Below are positions 51,701-63,777 of a DNA stretch of 64,000 nt, piece by piece. Origin of the DNA: Hypomesus transpacificus (lineage: Eukaryota > Chordata > Actinopteri > Osmeriformes > Osmeridae); assembly GCF_021917145.1 (NCBI RefSeq), contig NC_061073.1:14583205-14647204 (forward strand). The letters are read 5' to 3'. The position numbers and the translations under genes were made by a program. Every line of letters begins with the position of its first letter. Positions within the stretch are counted from its first letter, which is position 1. The notes beneath the pieces are model-generated. The model ran no database searches and had not been told where the DNA came from. It saw nothing but the letters and a program-made list of their open reading frames with translations.

Positions 51701-53581
51701 ATGTAGAAAGACATCCCTTATATGTGCCCTTATATGTGTGTATGACATTGTTTTACGTCTTGTGTTTCTAGCATCGTGAACATCACTTCAATGCTCAACA
51801 GGACAGCAATTGTTTGGCAAGATGTATTTGACCATCATGAAAGAGTAAGTATAAAGCCTAGTCCGACAAAAAAGCAATTCACGACCTGTGCTTTCTACAT
51901 AGGATGTTCCCCAAACCAGCTAGTTCTTATGACACAATTACATTTGGACCCCCTTGTATATTGTGACTGACAGCTGTAGTTATGTTTTATTTTGCATATT
52001 TGTGTCTTCTGACGGGTTGTTTTCCAGTGCAGCTCCCAGGCAGTGGTGGAGGTGTGGAAGGGGGGGTGTTACCTGTGTGATTTACGCAGGGTGACTAAAG
52101 CCGGACTGAGAGTGATCTTAGCCACTCCCTGGTATCTGGACCAACCAGGACCCACTCATGACTGGGCACGCTACTACACTGTGTGGCCTCTAGCCTTCAA
52201 GGGTCAGAACCTGGGTGCTCTGGAAATGTTGCAGTTTGAAGAAAAAAAAAATGTTTGCTGTGTTTTTGATATTCATGTTTCAGCTGAATCCAAAGGGTTA
52301 CTGAAGTCTTAGTTTGTCTTCTTAACACCCAGGGGTCTGTAACATTCCCAGAGATACAATCTCTTAACCACTAGGTGGCACAACACACTAGTCACAAATG
52401 CAATTCCAAATTTTAATGGGCCACCACATCCTTTCATTTTACTGTCCAAAATAGATTTTAAATACAGAGTCACGCTGTGAAATTGTACCACCAGTGTAAA
52501 CATTGCGGTAAGAAGCCAAGTGACTTCGAAACATGACAGCAGAGCAACACGCCCCCCAAAACACCCTTCCTGAGCTTTCCAACCAGTTGGAGCAGTGCAG
52601 AGGTGGACGCCATTTTATTTGTTACCCTGCTCAGATCCCTAAGGACACAGTTCTGCACATCTGGAAGGGCACCCCTGCCCAGTACCGGGAGGAGCTGAGC
52701 AGGATCACCAAGACTGGGCACGGGGTCCTGCTGGCTGCCCCCTGGTACCTTAACCACATCAGCTACGGCCAGGACTGGCACAGTGCCTACACCGTGCAGC
52801 CACTGAACTTCTCTGGTGTGTGTGCAGGGCCATGTTAACACTGACATATGTACTAGCTTTTTGCACAATATGCTGAAGCATGGCTTTTGTTTTGGAAACC
52901 CATCCCCCCCTGTAATACAGATCTTTAGGAATGGTATTGTATGAGTCACATGGATGTGCTGTGCTGTGCTATGCTGTGTTGTTTGCAGTCTGAGTGCTGG
53001 TTCTAGTGTGTTCTTCCCCCGCTCTCATCATGAGATTGTGTTTACTTCCCTCTCACAGGGACTGAAGAGCAGAAGAAGCTTGTGATTGGTGGAGAGGTCT
53101 GCATGTGGGGGGAATACGTAGACGCAACCAACCTCTCTCCACGCCTGTGGTAATGAAGAGTTAAGAAAATAAATAGAAATCCCTTACATTTCAGGCATTC
53201 ATTCCCATTAATGTTTTTGTTGTGTGTTTGTGTTGCGCAGGCCCAGGGCCAGTGCTGCAGCAGAGAGACTGTGGAGTGATGAGAAGCAGACCTCCAGTGT
53301 CACCCTGGCCTTCCCTCGTCTGAAGGAGTTCCGCTGCATGCTGTTACGGTAAGGCTGCTTGAGTTGCGGTTCATACGGCTGCGCAATGTTTTGATTGTGA
53401 CCATTGCTAACGTCGAGCTGACATAAATTGTTTGTCACCTGTTATCTTTGTCCCCCGTCTAATGTCTCCCAAGGCTTCTACCCCTGCTTTACGCTTTCAA
53501 TATTTCTCTCTTTTGAGGCGCGGTGTCCAGGCCGAGCCTTTGTTTGTTGGCCACTGCAGGCATGAGTACCAGGGTGTGTGA
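48758..53581 (+). CDS. hexa: HEXA, lysosomal beta-hexosaminidase subunit with two alternative active-site exons
   Basis: GH20 enzyme that removes terminal GlcNAc or GalNAc, including from GM2 ganglioside, in lysosomes. The start at 48758 gives a signal peptide ([15 protein letters not shown]) and then WPKPQ, as in human HEXA. Conserved parts follow: [38 protein letters not shown] (substrate Arg), [30 protein letters not shown], and [13 protein letters not shown] with the catalytic Asp-Glu pair. The [16 protein letters not shown] loop is closer to the alpha ([13 protein letters not shown]) than the beta subunit, and position next to NR2E3 also points to HEXA. The end [21 protein letters not shown] and [14 protein letters not shown] precede TGA at 53579-53581. 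The exon with the WYL active-site loop exists twice (52028-52202 and 52635-52815). AATAAA near 53919. All catalytic residues I can check are intact. Confidence 0.9.
50325..50581 (+). mobile_element. LINE-like 3' end, plus orientation
   Basis: Same sequence as 4087-4393, opposite strand, ending acaaataaaagacttgaact then tgaac. It lies in a HEXA intron. Confidence 0.6.
52028..52202 (+). other. hexa: HEXA alternative exon A (WYLD type)
   Basis: Acceptor tttccag, donor AAGG|gtcaga; 175 bases, phase 0 in and phase 1 out. Codes [32 protein letters not shown] and [20 protein letters not shown]. It keeps the substrate Trp (VEVW) and the WYL motif, with Asp after it as in the beta subunit. Confidence 0.85.
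52635..52815 (+). other. hexa: HEXA alternative exon B (WYLN type)
   Basis: Acceptor accctgctcag, donor TCTG|gtgtgt; 181 bases, phase 0 in and phase 1 out, so interchangeable with exon A. Codes [40 protein letters not shown] and [24 protein letters not shown] with ISYGxDW is the alpha-subunit form. Confidence 0.85.
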
Positions 53582-56500
53582 TGAACAGAGCAGCTGGAAC
53601 AGGAGTGTTCACTGAAAAGTCTCAGGGATCCAGTTGGAGCAAGGCTTCTACTGTCTGTATATCCTCATTGTTTTATTAAGTAATGCTTTCTCATTTTACA
53701 TTGTGATGATTTAGATGCTGCGAATTGCGAGTCATGTACAGTATCATGTAGACAAAAAAAGGTTGGAAACAAGCTTTGTCTACAATTATGCCTTGGATTA
53801 TTTTCAGCCTCTATTTAACATCATAAGATAAACAATATTATTTATATGAATTTACTTCTATTTGAGTTTTCATTGACCTACACTCACTGGTATGTACATA
53901 AGTCGACTGCATTATTGAACAATAAAGACCAACCCATGTTGTAATAACGTCAGTATGAATTATTTTCACCTCACCATCTCTATGGAGATGTATCATCCAC
54001 AACGAGCTGCCAAGTACTTGGTCAGCAGTAACATGGTATTATTGCTAAGTCGTTCTAATTTTTAATTGACTTGTTGAATTGAGCCGGCCAGTCTTTGATA
54101 TAGACTGAGACAATTGATTTTCTCATTGTGTGGATTATCCTAGGGGCAGCAGATGGCAGGGTTGTGGTAATCTCTGGTGGTCGTAGTGCTGACGCCTCAA
54201 TTTAGAATGCTGGCTCCCCCTCAGCTTTTCTGACCAAGTGGTCACTGAGTAACCAGAGGAAACCCCCATAGTATCATGGCAGCTACAGTACAGCATGGCA
54301 TCATTTAGAAGTAGAGCAGTGAAAAGGCCACAGGCACGAACAGGAGGAATACACTTAGGGTTTATAATTGACTACTTCAACTGAAAATGCAGTGACATTG
54401 CAGTGTACCTGCATGTATGCCATAAAGTGTCAACGTGAATCTACTTTATTCTGTATCAGGTTCAGACAAGCCCCACAGCCTCTTAAAAAATTAATCTCAC
54501 TCTTTGACAATAGCTGACATTCAAAGAGATTATGCATAAAGCTGCTTAAGTGTATGGAGTTGTGAACTTGTGCCTTCAAGGGCATTTACCCAAGGACAAG
54601 CAAGGGAGTTTGTCAAAAGGTTCCAGTACATGCATGTATTCTGCAAGATATCAGTCTTCGTAAATATTCCCATAGACATTTGGTGATGGTTTAATGTAAT
54701 TGTACTATTGTAGGTAATGTTTTTAATTATCTATATTTTGAGTTGTATTAATAGTTTGTACAATACTGTATGTGGAAAGAACATAAAGTCATCATAATCA
54801 AAAAAACATACTGTAGATCGTAGGACATGCCAGAGATTATTGGTTGTATTTTATCTTGAGCATGACGTGTTGATTTGTTTAACCCCTTTACTCATCGGAC
54901 AATCTCTGGGAGAAACACAATTATATACAGGTAGAATATATATATTATACAAACATCTAATCTCTCTCTATGTATATATTTGTTATTCTAAGATATGTTT
55001 TTAACCTTTTTGGACAGAGAAAGTAACAGAATACACAGTAAATGTAGGGGAGAGAGAGAGTGGAAGACATGCAGAAGTGGACCGAACTGGAATCACTGTG
55101 GTATAGGCCTCAACCGATCTGTGCTTCACCTGGCAAGCCAACAGGGCATCCATGCAGCTACAGTATTGTTGACTGTCTGCAGTCTAAGCTCTGGTCTGGG
55201 GACACGATTGATTAGCTTTACCCTGACGCGCAGGTAAGAAGCTAATCCACACCGTTCTTGTACCTGGCTCAGGTTTTAACACCTGGGTTATGTAACAGTG
55301 AAATGGACACTATGTGCGAAATAAATCTCCAGATCTGACAAAAGGTGTTTGGATTAATAGTCATGAACAATTACAGTAACACACACACACACATACAACA
55401 TCTAAGATTCCTTGCTTGAAAATGTAACTGACTATCCTAATACAGTGTGGATGAAAATGGTGATGTCTCCCAAGTTTCAAGCAACCACAGACGACGAGCT
55501 CAGAGGTCAAATGGCTCCGTCTAGCTGCCCAGACAAACCCCCTACTAACCAGAACATCTAATCTCTTTACACACCAGTTTAGTCTAACAGAAAGAGTTCT
55601 GTTCTGACCTCAAAGCAGTCGTCCTTAGCAATCGTCTGTTCTGCAACAGAAACAACAGCCATTGTATCATCCAAGGTCAGTGGAGAGGATAGAAAAAGCG
55701 TGTGTTGTTCTTTGTGACTCCCGCACTGTGTAATACCTTAATAAGATAAAACCACAAATCAAAGAAAAACCAAATCACTGACTTCAGGCCACTAATTACC
55801 ATCAAATCACACACGGGTCACTAATTAGGCAGACAGGGATCCAGAGAGCAGCCACCATATGGCAGAAGAATAGACTTAAGGGTCAACTCCTTACTGCTCT
55901 TTCAATCTCACAGCTAATTGTGTTTCTTCTCATCACCCCCTCCCAGGACAGACCCCTCTAAAGTAGAACGTGTTTCATGGTGGTGTAAGCTACTTAGTTG
56001 ATTTGGGATGGTTGTATCTTTCCCTGGCCACATGGTGTAGTGCAGCCAAACAGCTTCTTGTGTCATTAGCAGGACCAAAACAAGACCCAGTCAATAAAAA
56101 TGATTTAACCATGAATAATATAATGTGATCATTGGACAATTTTGCTGAGTTTAATTGAGATATCTTAAAATTATTTACACAAGAAGCTGAACTGCATAGG
56201 ATAATAAGAATACATCCCGTTTCCATTTAGAAAACCTAAATTGGGATTTGCCAAAAATATAACAACATCCTTTTCTAGATTACCAGTCCTCTAAATGTAC
56301 TCAGGATGCTATACCAAGTAACAGTAGACACATGGCTTGTGAGATCCTAAGATTAACATGACTCACATGGAAAGAAATGGATTAGTTGATGAACCAGTCT
56401 GACTCTGATCCTCATACCAGATGACTAACAGAGAAGAAAAACACATTGTTATAAGGGGAGAAGTTTGTTGTATTTGTTGAGTACAATACAATTACTGTTG

Positions 56501-57144
56501 TAAGATTAGATTGATGAAGGACATAAACACACCAACATCATTTTACTTTGTTGACAACACCCCAAAGAAAATGGAGACATTGGTTGCAAATCAATACTGT
56601 ACTCCTTTTAACATTCTTTCAAATAATTTTCAATCTTTTAACACATAGTTTTCACTAAAGAGGCGTGACTGATTGATTTGCACGTAGATGGACAGTAAAG
56701 ATTAAGAGGATAACAAACACGCATTTGCTTACACAGCAACTGGTGCTAATCTCCTTGTCTTCCAATGGGGATCCCCCAGAGGACAGAGACTCACAACCTC
56801 AGTCTGACTCAGACAGATGGATAGAAGAAGAGCTAGCAGACTATCTCCTGCCCTGACTGCTCACAGCACCATACCTGCCAGGGGACCATAGCTTGTATTT
56901 CCCAGTTCAAACAAGATAAAAAGCCTTTGATGGAGGATTTCCACTGGATATCTAAGTGATTGGACTGGTCTGTGTCGGTAAATACATAGCTAGAGCTCCA
57001 CAAGTCTCAACTTGGGGACAACAAGACCTGAAAAGAACATCCTTTCGGCCAAACGCCTGGACAGAAGTTCAATCTCTGAAGACAACACAAATTAAACAGG
57101 TGCTTTGGTGTGGAGCTTGGAAGGAATACAGCTCACTGGCTTCG
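53582..57144. other. HEXA 3' UTR and NR2E3 upstream region
   Basis: HEXA 3' UTR probably ends near 53,940. The remaining 3.2 kb shows no recognisable exon. Noncoding first exon and promoter of NR2E3 should lie near its right end; the open frame upstream of 57145 in the NR2E3 frame (from 56956) is probably 5' UTR. Confidence 0.5.
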
Positions 57145-59486
57145 ATGATGGATAAACACCTGCCGAAGATAACCATGCGCCCCTCTATCGTGGACTCTTC
57201 AGGACAATCCACTTCGGACAACACTCAACCAGGCAAGCCACTAAAATACAAAAAGAAAATAGGGACCTAAAGATTAGACGTTCTGTACACGAGTACCAAT
57301 AATCGGATTTTCATCACGTCTAAATCATACCTTGTAAATAGGTTGAGTCAATACCATGTGACCGGGTCATGAACAGATATCATAATGTAAAGATTGTGCT
57401 TTGTGTCGACAGCAAGAAGTCCAGTTCCAGGGAAAGCCCTGGGCCTAGGCCTGTTGTGTAAAGTGTGTTCTGACACAAGCAGCGGGAAACACTACGGCAT
57501 ATATGCCTGCAACGGCTGCAGTGGCTTCTTCAAGCGGAGTGTCAGGCGCAGGCTCATCTACAGGTGAGGACGATCCATAACACGGCCTTTTTTTTCTCTG
57601 TGAAAATCCTCACGTAATCCATGTAATTAAGTCTTTAGAAATGTTAACACTTTTGAATGGTTGCCTCACAGGTGTCAAGCAGGCACAGGCATGTGTCCTG
57701 TCGACAGGGCCCATCGCAACCAGTGTCAAGCATGTCGACTGAAGAGATGCCTCCAAGCTGGCATGAACAAAGATGGTGAAGAAAGGCAAAAACAAAAAAA
57801 TCAACCAGCCGCATGTCAAAATAGATGTTACCTGGGAGATCCCATGTTACCATGTTAGACAATACAAGAGTGGGTCAGATGGCTGGGTGGTTAGGGAACC
57901 GGGCCACCAATCATAAGGTTCGATTCGATTCCGGTCAATCATTCCGGTTCGATTCCCAGACCGTGCAAAAATGTCGTTGTGTCCCTGGACAAGGCACTTC
58001 AACCTACTTGCCTCGGGGGGGGAATGTCCCTGTACTTACTGTAAATCGCTGTGGATAAGAGCGTCTGCTAAATGACTAAATATAATGTAAATATAATAAT
58101 CATCAGTGTTCCCTTTGTGACTTCCTCTGTTTGTGTCTCCTCCTCAGCCGTGCAGAACGAGAGGCAACCCCGCAGCACGGCCCAGGTGCAGCCAGACACC
58201 ATGGACGTGGAGGCAGATACGGAGCACCTGGCCACCACGCGGTTGCCCACCCCTTCCTCCACCTTCTCTGTCATCAGCAGACAGCCCATCAGTTCCTCGG
58301 TCACGCCCCCAGCCCCGGCCCAGCACTGCGGCGGCAACGGCAGCCCCAAGAACAGTCACCGCTTCATGGTCAGCCTGATGACCGCAGAGACGTGTGCTAA
58401 ACTAGAGCCAGAGGACGGTAAGAGCTGGGGGAGAATTTGATCACCGCACATACGATATGCAACAGAATGTTATACAATACAGCAGCAATCTGAACTGATC
58501 TGATGTCTTCCGTCTTGCAGTGGATGAGAACATTGACGTGACGAGTGACGAACCAGAGAGGGAGAGAACTCCCTCCGACTATCACTCATCTCCTTACAGC
58601 TCCAGCGGCTCTGAGAGCGTGTATGAGACATCAGCACGCCTGCTCTTCATGTCAGTCAAGTGGGCAAAGAACCTGCCTGTCTTCTCTCACCTACCATTCA
58701 GAGACCAGGTACAACTCCTCATTTGAAATGGCCATATTTCATATCTGAAAAAGCCCGTGGGATGAGATCGGTGAAACTAATATTGGTTCTGTTTGAACAG
58801 GTGATTCTGCTGGAAGAGGCCTGGAATGAGCTCTTTCTCCTGTGTGCCATCCAGTGGTCTCTGCCCCTGGACAGGTGCCCTCTGCTTTCCCTCCCAGACC
58901 TCTCCCCCACACAGCAATCCAAGGGCAGCCTCCCCACAGGCAACTTGAGAGTCTTGGAGGAAGTCTTCAACCGCTTCAAGGCTCTGGCTGTCGACCCTAC
59001 TGAGTTTGCCTGCCTCAAGGCTGTTGTACTGTTCAAACCAGGTGGGTCAGTCTGTCTCATACTTACAATGATTCAAGTGGGTCTCCGCACACATGGCCTT
59101 GATGTCTGATGTTTGATGTCTCTCTCAATGGAGTAGACACCCGTGGACTCAAAGATCCTGAGCAGGTGGAGAATCTTCAGGACCAGTCTCAGGTGATGCT
59201 TGGTCAGCATATTCACTCTCTGTACCCCAGCCAGAGTGCCAGGTGAGCCCAGTTAATATATATATAATTATATATACATATATATATATACATATATGTG
59301 AAATATGGTGAAAGGTATGTGCTATTAGTTAATTATCTTCATTACCTGTTTAGGTTCGGGAAACTTCTTCTTCTTCTGCCCTCTCTACACTTCGTGAGCT
59401 CGGAAAGGATAGAACAGCTGTTCTTCCACAAGACCATCGGGAACACACCCATGGAGAAGCTACTGTGTGATATGTTCAAAAACTGA
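57145..59486 (+). CDS. nr2e3: NR2E3, photoreceptor-specific nuclear receptor
   Basis: Retinal transcription factor that represses cone and supports rod genes together with CRX and NRL. Exon 1 (57145-57232) codes [20 protein letters not shown] and ends at a likely GC donor (CCAG|gcaagc); it joins in frame to the DNA-binding exon (57413-57563). That and the next exon hold both zinc fingers: [20 protein letters not shown] with P-box [10 protein letters not shown], then [20 protein letters not shown] and [25 protein letters not shown] follows exactly as in human. The ligand-binding part starts [12 protein letters not shown] and has [78 protein letters not shown] and ends [17 protein letters not shown] with TGA at 59484-59486. 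The [10 protein letters not shown] helix 12 is intact. A SINE lies in the intron at 57877-58093. Confidence 0.95.
57877..58093 (+). mobile_element. tRNA-derived SINE with duplicated B-box region
   Basis: agatggctgggtggttaggg, then ggttcgattcgattccggtc followed by a second attccggttcgattccc, then the shared body and tail. The second B-box-like unit is extra compared with other copies. Confidence 0.88.
59258..59302 (+). repeat. (TA)n-rich repeat in NR2E3 intron
   Basis: tatatataattatatatacatatatata-type sequence in the last intron. Confidence 0.9.
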
Positions 59487-60728
59487 AGCGAGTTAATCCA
59501 GCAAGCAAATGATGAGAGAAAACAAAATTCTATATTTTTTCCATTCATTCCCTGTCTATTCTTTGTCCATCATTCCCAGAAGCATAGACTATAGGTAATG
59601 CACTGTGTACGTTTACTGTTGACAACTCTGAAGAAAGCATTTGTAAGGGCATTTGTTCTAGGTAATCTTTTCATAAATGTATGTATTTATACAAAAAATT
59701 ATAAATGGTTGCATTTGATACCAGTGCATGTAAGCCCCTGGGGGGCTATTTACCCCAATAGTAGTTCACAGTTGTAGATTTTAAGGGGGGCAGTTGCCCC
59801 CAACACTCTCATTCAACATGTTACAACTTTATTAAAAATATATCCAACATTTTATTTCTAAACAAGTCAATTATTTAGGTTTGGCCTTACTGCTTGTAGG
59901 CTACATTTAATTTATATTTAGGTCTAACTGAATCGAAAAATATCTGCGGCTTTTTTTTTTTTTTTTTTTTATGTACAATTTTTTGGGGGGGAAACAGCAG
60001 ACAATTGTAGGTTACATAACAATTTGCACGAATGTAACAGAGGATTAGCAATTTGTTTAAAATAATGACAAATTGCTTCTATGATGTATGAAGTAACTAG
60101 ACTATGTGGAGGTTGATTAAGTACTTAGAGAATTTCAGATGTGATCTGAGAAATGTAGGTATAGGTTGTACCTTATAGTATCAAAGCCACTGAGAAGAAC
60201 GGTCATCTGCAGCTGCATCACGGGCTCTGCATTATCTATCTATAATTCCAGAAATGTGCGTGTTTCACAGTCAGACATCTTACTCACCGAATGCATCACG
60301 GGCACTGTGCCCTATCTATAACTGCAGTAATCTGTGTGTGTGTGTATCACCTACTTTATCACGGGAACTGTGCACTCTCAATCTATAGTTCCAGAAATCG
60401 GTGTTTGTGTGTCTCACCGTCACCGACATCTTAATCACTGACAGTGGTACTGTGCACCAGTCCACTACCATGTTCATGAGAACACAGTCTGTCCTCTAGA
60501 GGGAGCTGCACTTCCACCTGATCTATGTAAAGTCGAACATTTCCCAAAAGCAACAACCAAAACACGGAAGTGTCAAACCTTGTTCAGTAGGCTATTGCCA
60601 AAGGAAGACCAAATCAAACAGCAGTAGCTCGATTGAATTGAAAGTTATTGTGAGGCCATGCGTTTGATGGTAACTTCACAGACAGTGATCATAATGAACA
60701 AAGTTTACACTACATAATTTACACCAAA
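59487..60728. other. NR2E3 3' region and STOML1 upstream region
   Basis: No exon is seen. There is a T run of about 21 near 59951-59971 and a degenerate tandem repeat at about 60215-60455 (see separate entry). The promoter of STOML1 should lie near 60480-60728. Confidence 0.5.
60215..60455 (+). repeat. Degenerate tandem repeat, unit about 75-90 bp
   Basis: Three diverged units share atcacgggcactgtgc (or gggctctgcat, gggaactgtgc), ctatctataattccag and a gtgtgtttcac-type end. Confidence 0.7.
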
Positions 60729-62929
60729 ATGTTCAATAAATCGTCCTCTGGATATCGGTATGAGTCTCTTCTACAGAGAGACTTGGTTTCCAGCACTGGC
60801 TTATTTGTGGATCCAGAGAACTTTGGGCAAAAACAGTTCATTCATAAAGGACATTCATTTGATTACATCCCTAAAGTCAGCGATAACAACTACACTGGTA
60901 AGTGAGCTACAGCATCCTTGATGCTGAGAAAGCCTGTAGCATATACAGGGCTAAATGACAGGGCTAGCTTGAGTTAGCCAGCTACGCAGTGATCCTTCTC
61001 TGTGGATGGATCAGAATATTTACTATGTAACTAGGTAACGTGATTGTGAGGGGAGACGAGACACATTAACGTTATAGCCTAGTGGTATTAACACGAACAA
61101 CATTTTTCTTTCCTAGACACTTCTCAAGGATGCGTCTCCTGGATTTGTAACCTGATTGTCACCTTCTTGGTTTATATCTGTATCTTCCTCACCTTCCCTA
61201 TATCTGGATGGTTTGTTTTGAAAGTAGGTCGCCTTCACATAAAAAATCTTCCTCTTCAGATATTTCCATGCAAACATTGTGAATGGTTTGTGAACTGTCT
61301 GATGGATTCATCATTTGTAAAAGAGAGATGTATTGTGTGGCAGGCAGTGCCTAACTACCAGAGGGTAGTGGTGTTCCGTCTGGGTCGAGTACGTCCTCCG
61401 AAAGGTCCTGGAATAGTCCTGGTGCTGCCTCTCATAGACCAGTGGCAGAGGGTGGATCTACGCACCCGAGCCTTCAACATCCCTCCCTGTACTGTAAGCA
61501 ACACTCATAGCACAGTCCCGTCATCAAATTCTCTCCCCGAGGGCTTGGAGTCAAATTCACATACGTGAATTGCATCAGATTTATAGTTTTACGGGAGAGC
61601 CAAAACCGGTTTTGCAACGCCCCACTTTTACAGTTACGCCTTTTTAATTTTCTTTTAATTAATGTAAATTCACTTGTGTCTTTTTGGCACTGAAAATATC
61701 GAATTGAGAGCTTTCATTTGATATACTGTATAATACTCCTATTTGCCCAACATGGCACTTGCACCCCAGTGGCTCCAAGCCATAACTGTGGCTGCATCTA
61801 AGCAAGGAAATAAAATCACTGATTTTGCGAGCCTCTCCTCCTCTGTGCCAGGTAACCACTCAGGATGGGGGTCTGGTGTCCGTCGGAGCAGACATCCAGT
61901 TCAGGATCTGGAGCCCAGTCATGTCAGTGGTGGCAGTGCAGGACCTGAATGCCTCAACACGGCTCACTGCACAGAACGCCATGACCCACTGCCTCGGTAA
62001 GAAGACTGTGAGAGAGATCCACACTGAGAGAATCAAACTGGGGGAGTACCTTGGGGTGAGTGCCTTTCAAGATCTGCTTGAGCGTCAATTTATATTCTGA
62101 CAAAGACACAAACACATTACTTTTTAGCACTGCTAGAGGTCCTTACTTCCTGGTTGTAGATGGACATCAATGAGATGACTCGCCCCTGGGGGCTGGAGGT
62201 GGACAGGGTGGAGCTGATGGTGGGGGCTGTGCTGAAAGCCCCAGAAGACTGCCCAGGACAGTTCATCATGCCTCCGTCTGTGCCTGGCCTGGAGGGCCTT
62301 GCTGGCCCCATCCAGCAGCTAGCTATGCACTTCCTGGGTAAAAGTGAAATCCAGACAAACAAAGGTAATTCGCACTTTCACCTCCTGTCCTGTTTGGCTT
62401 TGATCCCGTGTTGTTTTTGATCGTCTGTCTGTGCGTTGTCAGAAGACACAGTGAGCCTTACAGATGAGCTGAGCGTGGCTCCCCAGGCTGCGGCCAGGCC
62501 TGCTTCAGTGGAGGAGCTCCTCGGAGTGGTGAAATTGTTCCTGTCAGAGTCCCTGGTCAGCCAGGTGGGGGCCTGCTTCCAGTTTCACATCAGCTCCGCA
62601 GATGGACAGGACAGTGTCTGCTACGTGGATCTGAGCCAAGGTATTGGCTGCTTGTGGCTGCAGGAAATGTATTTAGAAGCGTGAGTAAACTGTGCAGCCC
62701 GGTGAATATTGCATGTCTGTCTTTGTGTTTAGGCGGTGGCTCGGCTGGGACAGGACTCCCAGATCAGAAGGCTGACGTCACACTCAGTATGAGTGACGAG
62801 GACCTGCTGGCCATGTTTGAGGGCAGCTTGCGTCCCTACGCTGCCTACACCAGTAGAAGACTCAAGGTCCAGGGGGAGCTGAAAACGGCCATGAAGTTGG
62901 AGGGCCTTATTAAACTACTTAGGAAATAA
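60729..62929 (+). CDS. stoml1: STOML1, stomatin-like protein 1 (SPFH plus SCP2 domain)
   Basis: Late endosome/lysosome membrane protein that joins a stomatin (SPFH) domain to a sterol carrier (SCP2) domain. Seven exons join in frame from ATG 60729 to TAA 62927-62929. The N-terminus SSGYRYESLL has a YxxL-type sorting motif, where human has GYRAL. A hydrophobic hairpin follows (NLIVTFLVYICIFLTFPISG), then SPFH: YQRVVVFRLGRVRPPKGPG, LPLIDQWQRVDLRTRAFNIP, LVSVGADIQFRIWSPV, LNASTRLTAQNAMT and INEMTRPWGLEVDRVEL. After an acidic linker comes SCP2: FLSESLVSQVGACFQFHISS, SVCYVDLSQG and LKVQGELKTAMKLEGLIKLL. Length and order match the vertebrate family. It is followed 850 bases on by a CYP11A1-like gene. 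AATAAA near 63166. Confidence 0.94.
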
Positions 62930-63777
62930 GTCTTTGCACAAACAGAAATGTTATATTTTAGAAGGAAAAGTTTATTTTGAAATAGGTTGCAACAAGATGT
63001 GTTGGAACAATAGAAGTTTGCTGACAAGAATCCTTTATTTATTTCAGTCATCAAAATATCATGTTAACATTGAATCATTTTGTATTGTAGTATTCTGTGC
63101 AAGTGTAATTTCTGCTGCTGACATTTCACATTTTAAATCAGTGTCTGTTATGTGCATGTTTTGATAATAAAATTAATGGATTTCATTGACGTATCAGTTG
63201 CTTTACCTAAGCAAATCTTTTCAGATACATCATAGACAGCACAAGGTCACCATTTGACCCTCTCACCTTATGGCCTTCCACCACACAGCTGTTTAGAAAG
63301 AAAACACTCAAACAAGGTCCAAGGACCAGGACTGTATTTAATAAAATGCTATATTCTGGTGCATGGTTCTGCTGTTAGAGGAATATTATCATGTTAGAAC
63401 TTTGAAATACCTTGAAAAATGTGGATGTGTGTATGGTACATAAACATTAGTTCATGGTTATAAATGCTAGTTTGAGACACAATTTCCTTCTGAATGACGA
63501 CAGCATTACTTAATCACTGCTAAACTATGGAATATTATAGATTCAAGGTTAGTTCAGACAGTAAACTAGTTGTTTCAGAGTCCTCGCTTCACACCAAAGT
63601 CCTCGCTTCATTATGACTGACCTGTGCTGTAGTTCAATATCCCCAGCAAAACAAGCATGTCATCATCTCACTGAGGGTAGGCAAAGTGCATATCAAGATC
63701 GACCTACGCCCTCATCCAGATGTCCCTGGCAGAGAGACAGAGGAGGAGTGAGAGCTGAAAGGAGAGCCACAGACGCT
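62930..63777. other. STOML1 3' UTR and intergenic DNA
   Basis: AATAAA near 63166 probably ends STOML1. The rest should hold the promoter and 5' UTR of the P450 gene; I see no distinct motif that I can defend. Confidence 0.5.
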
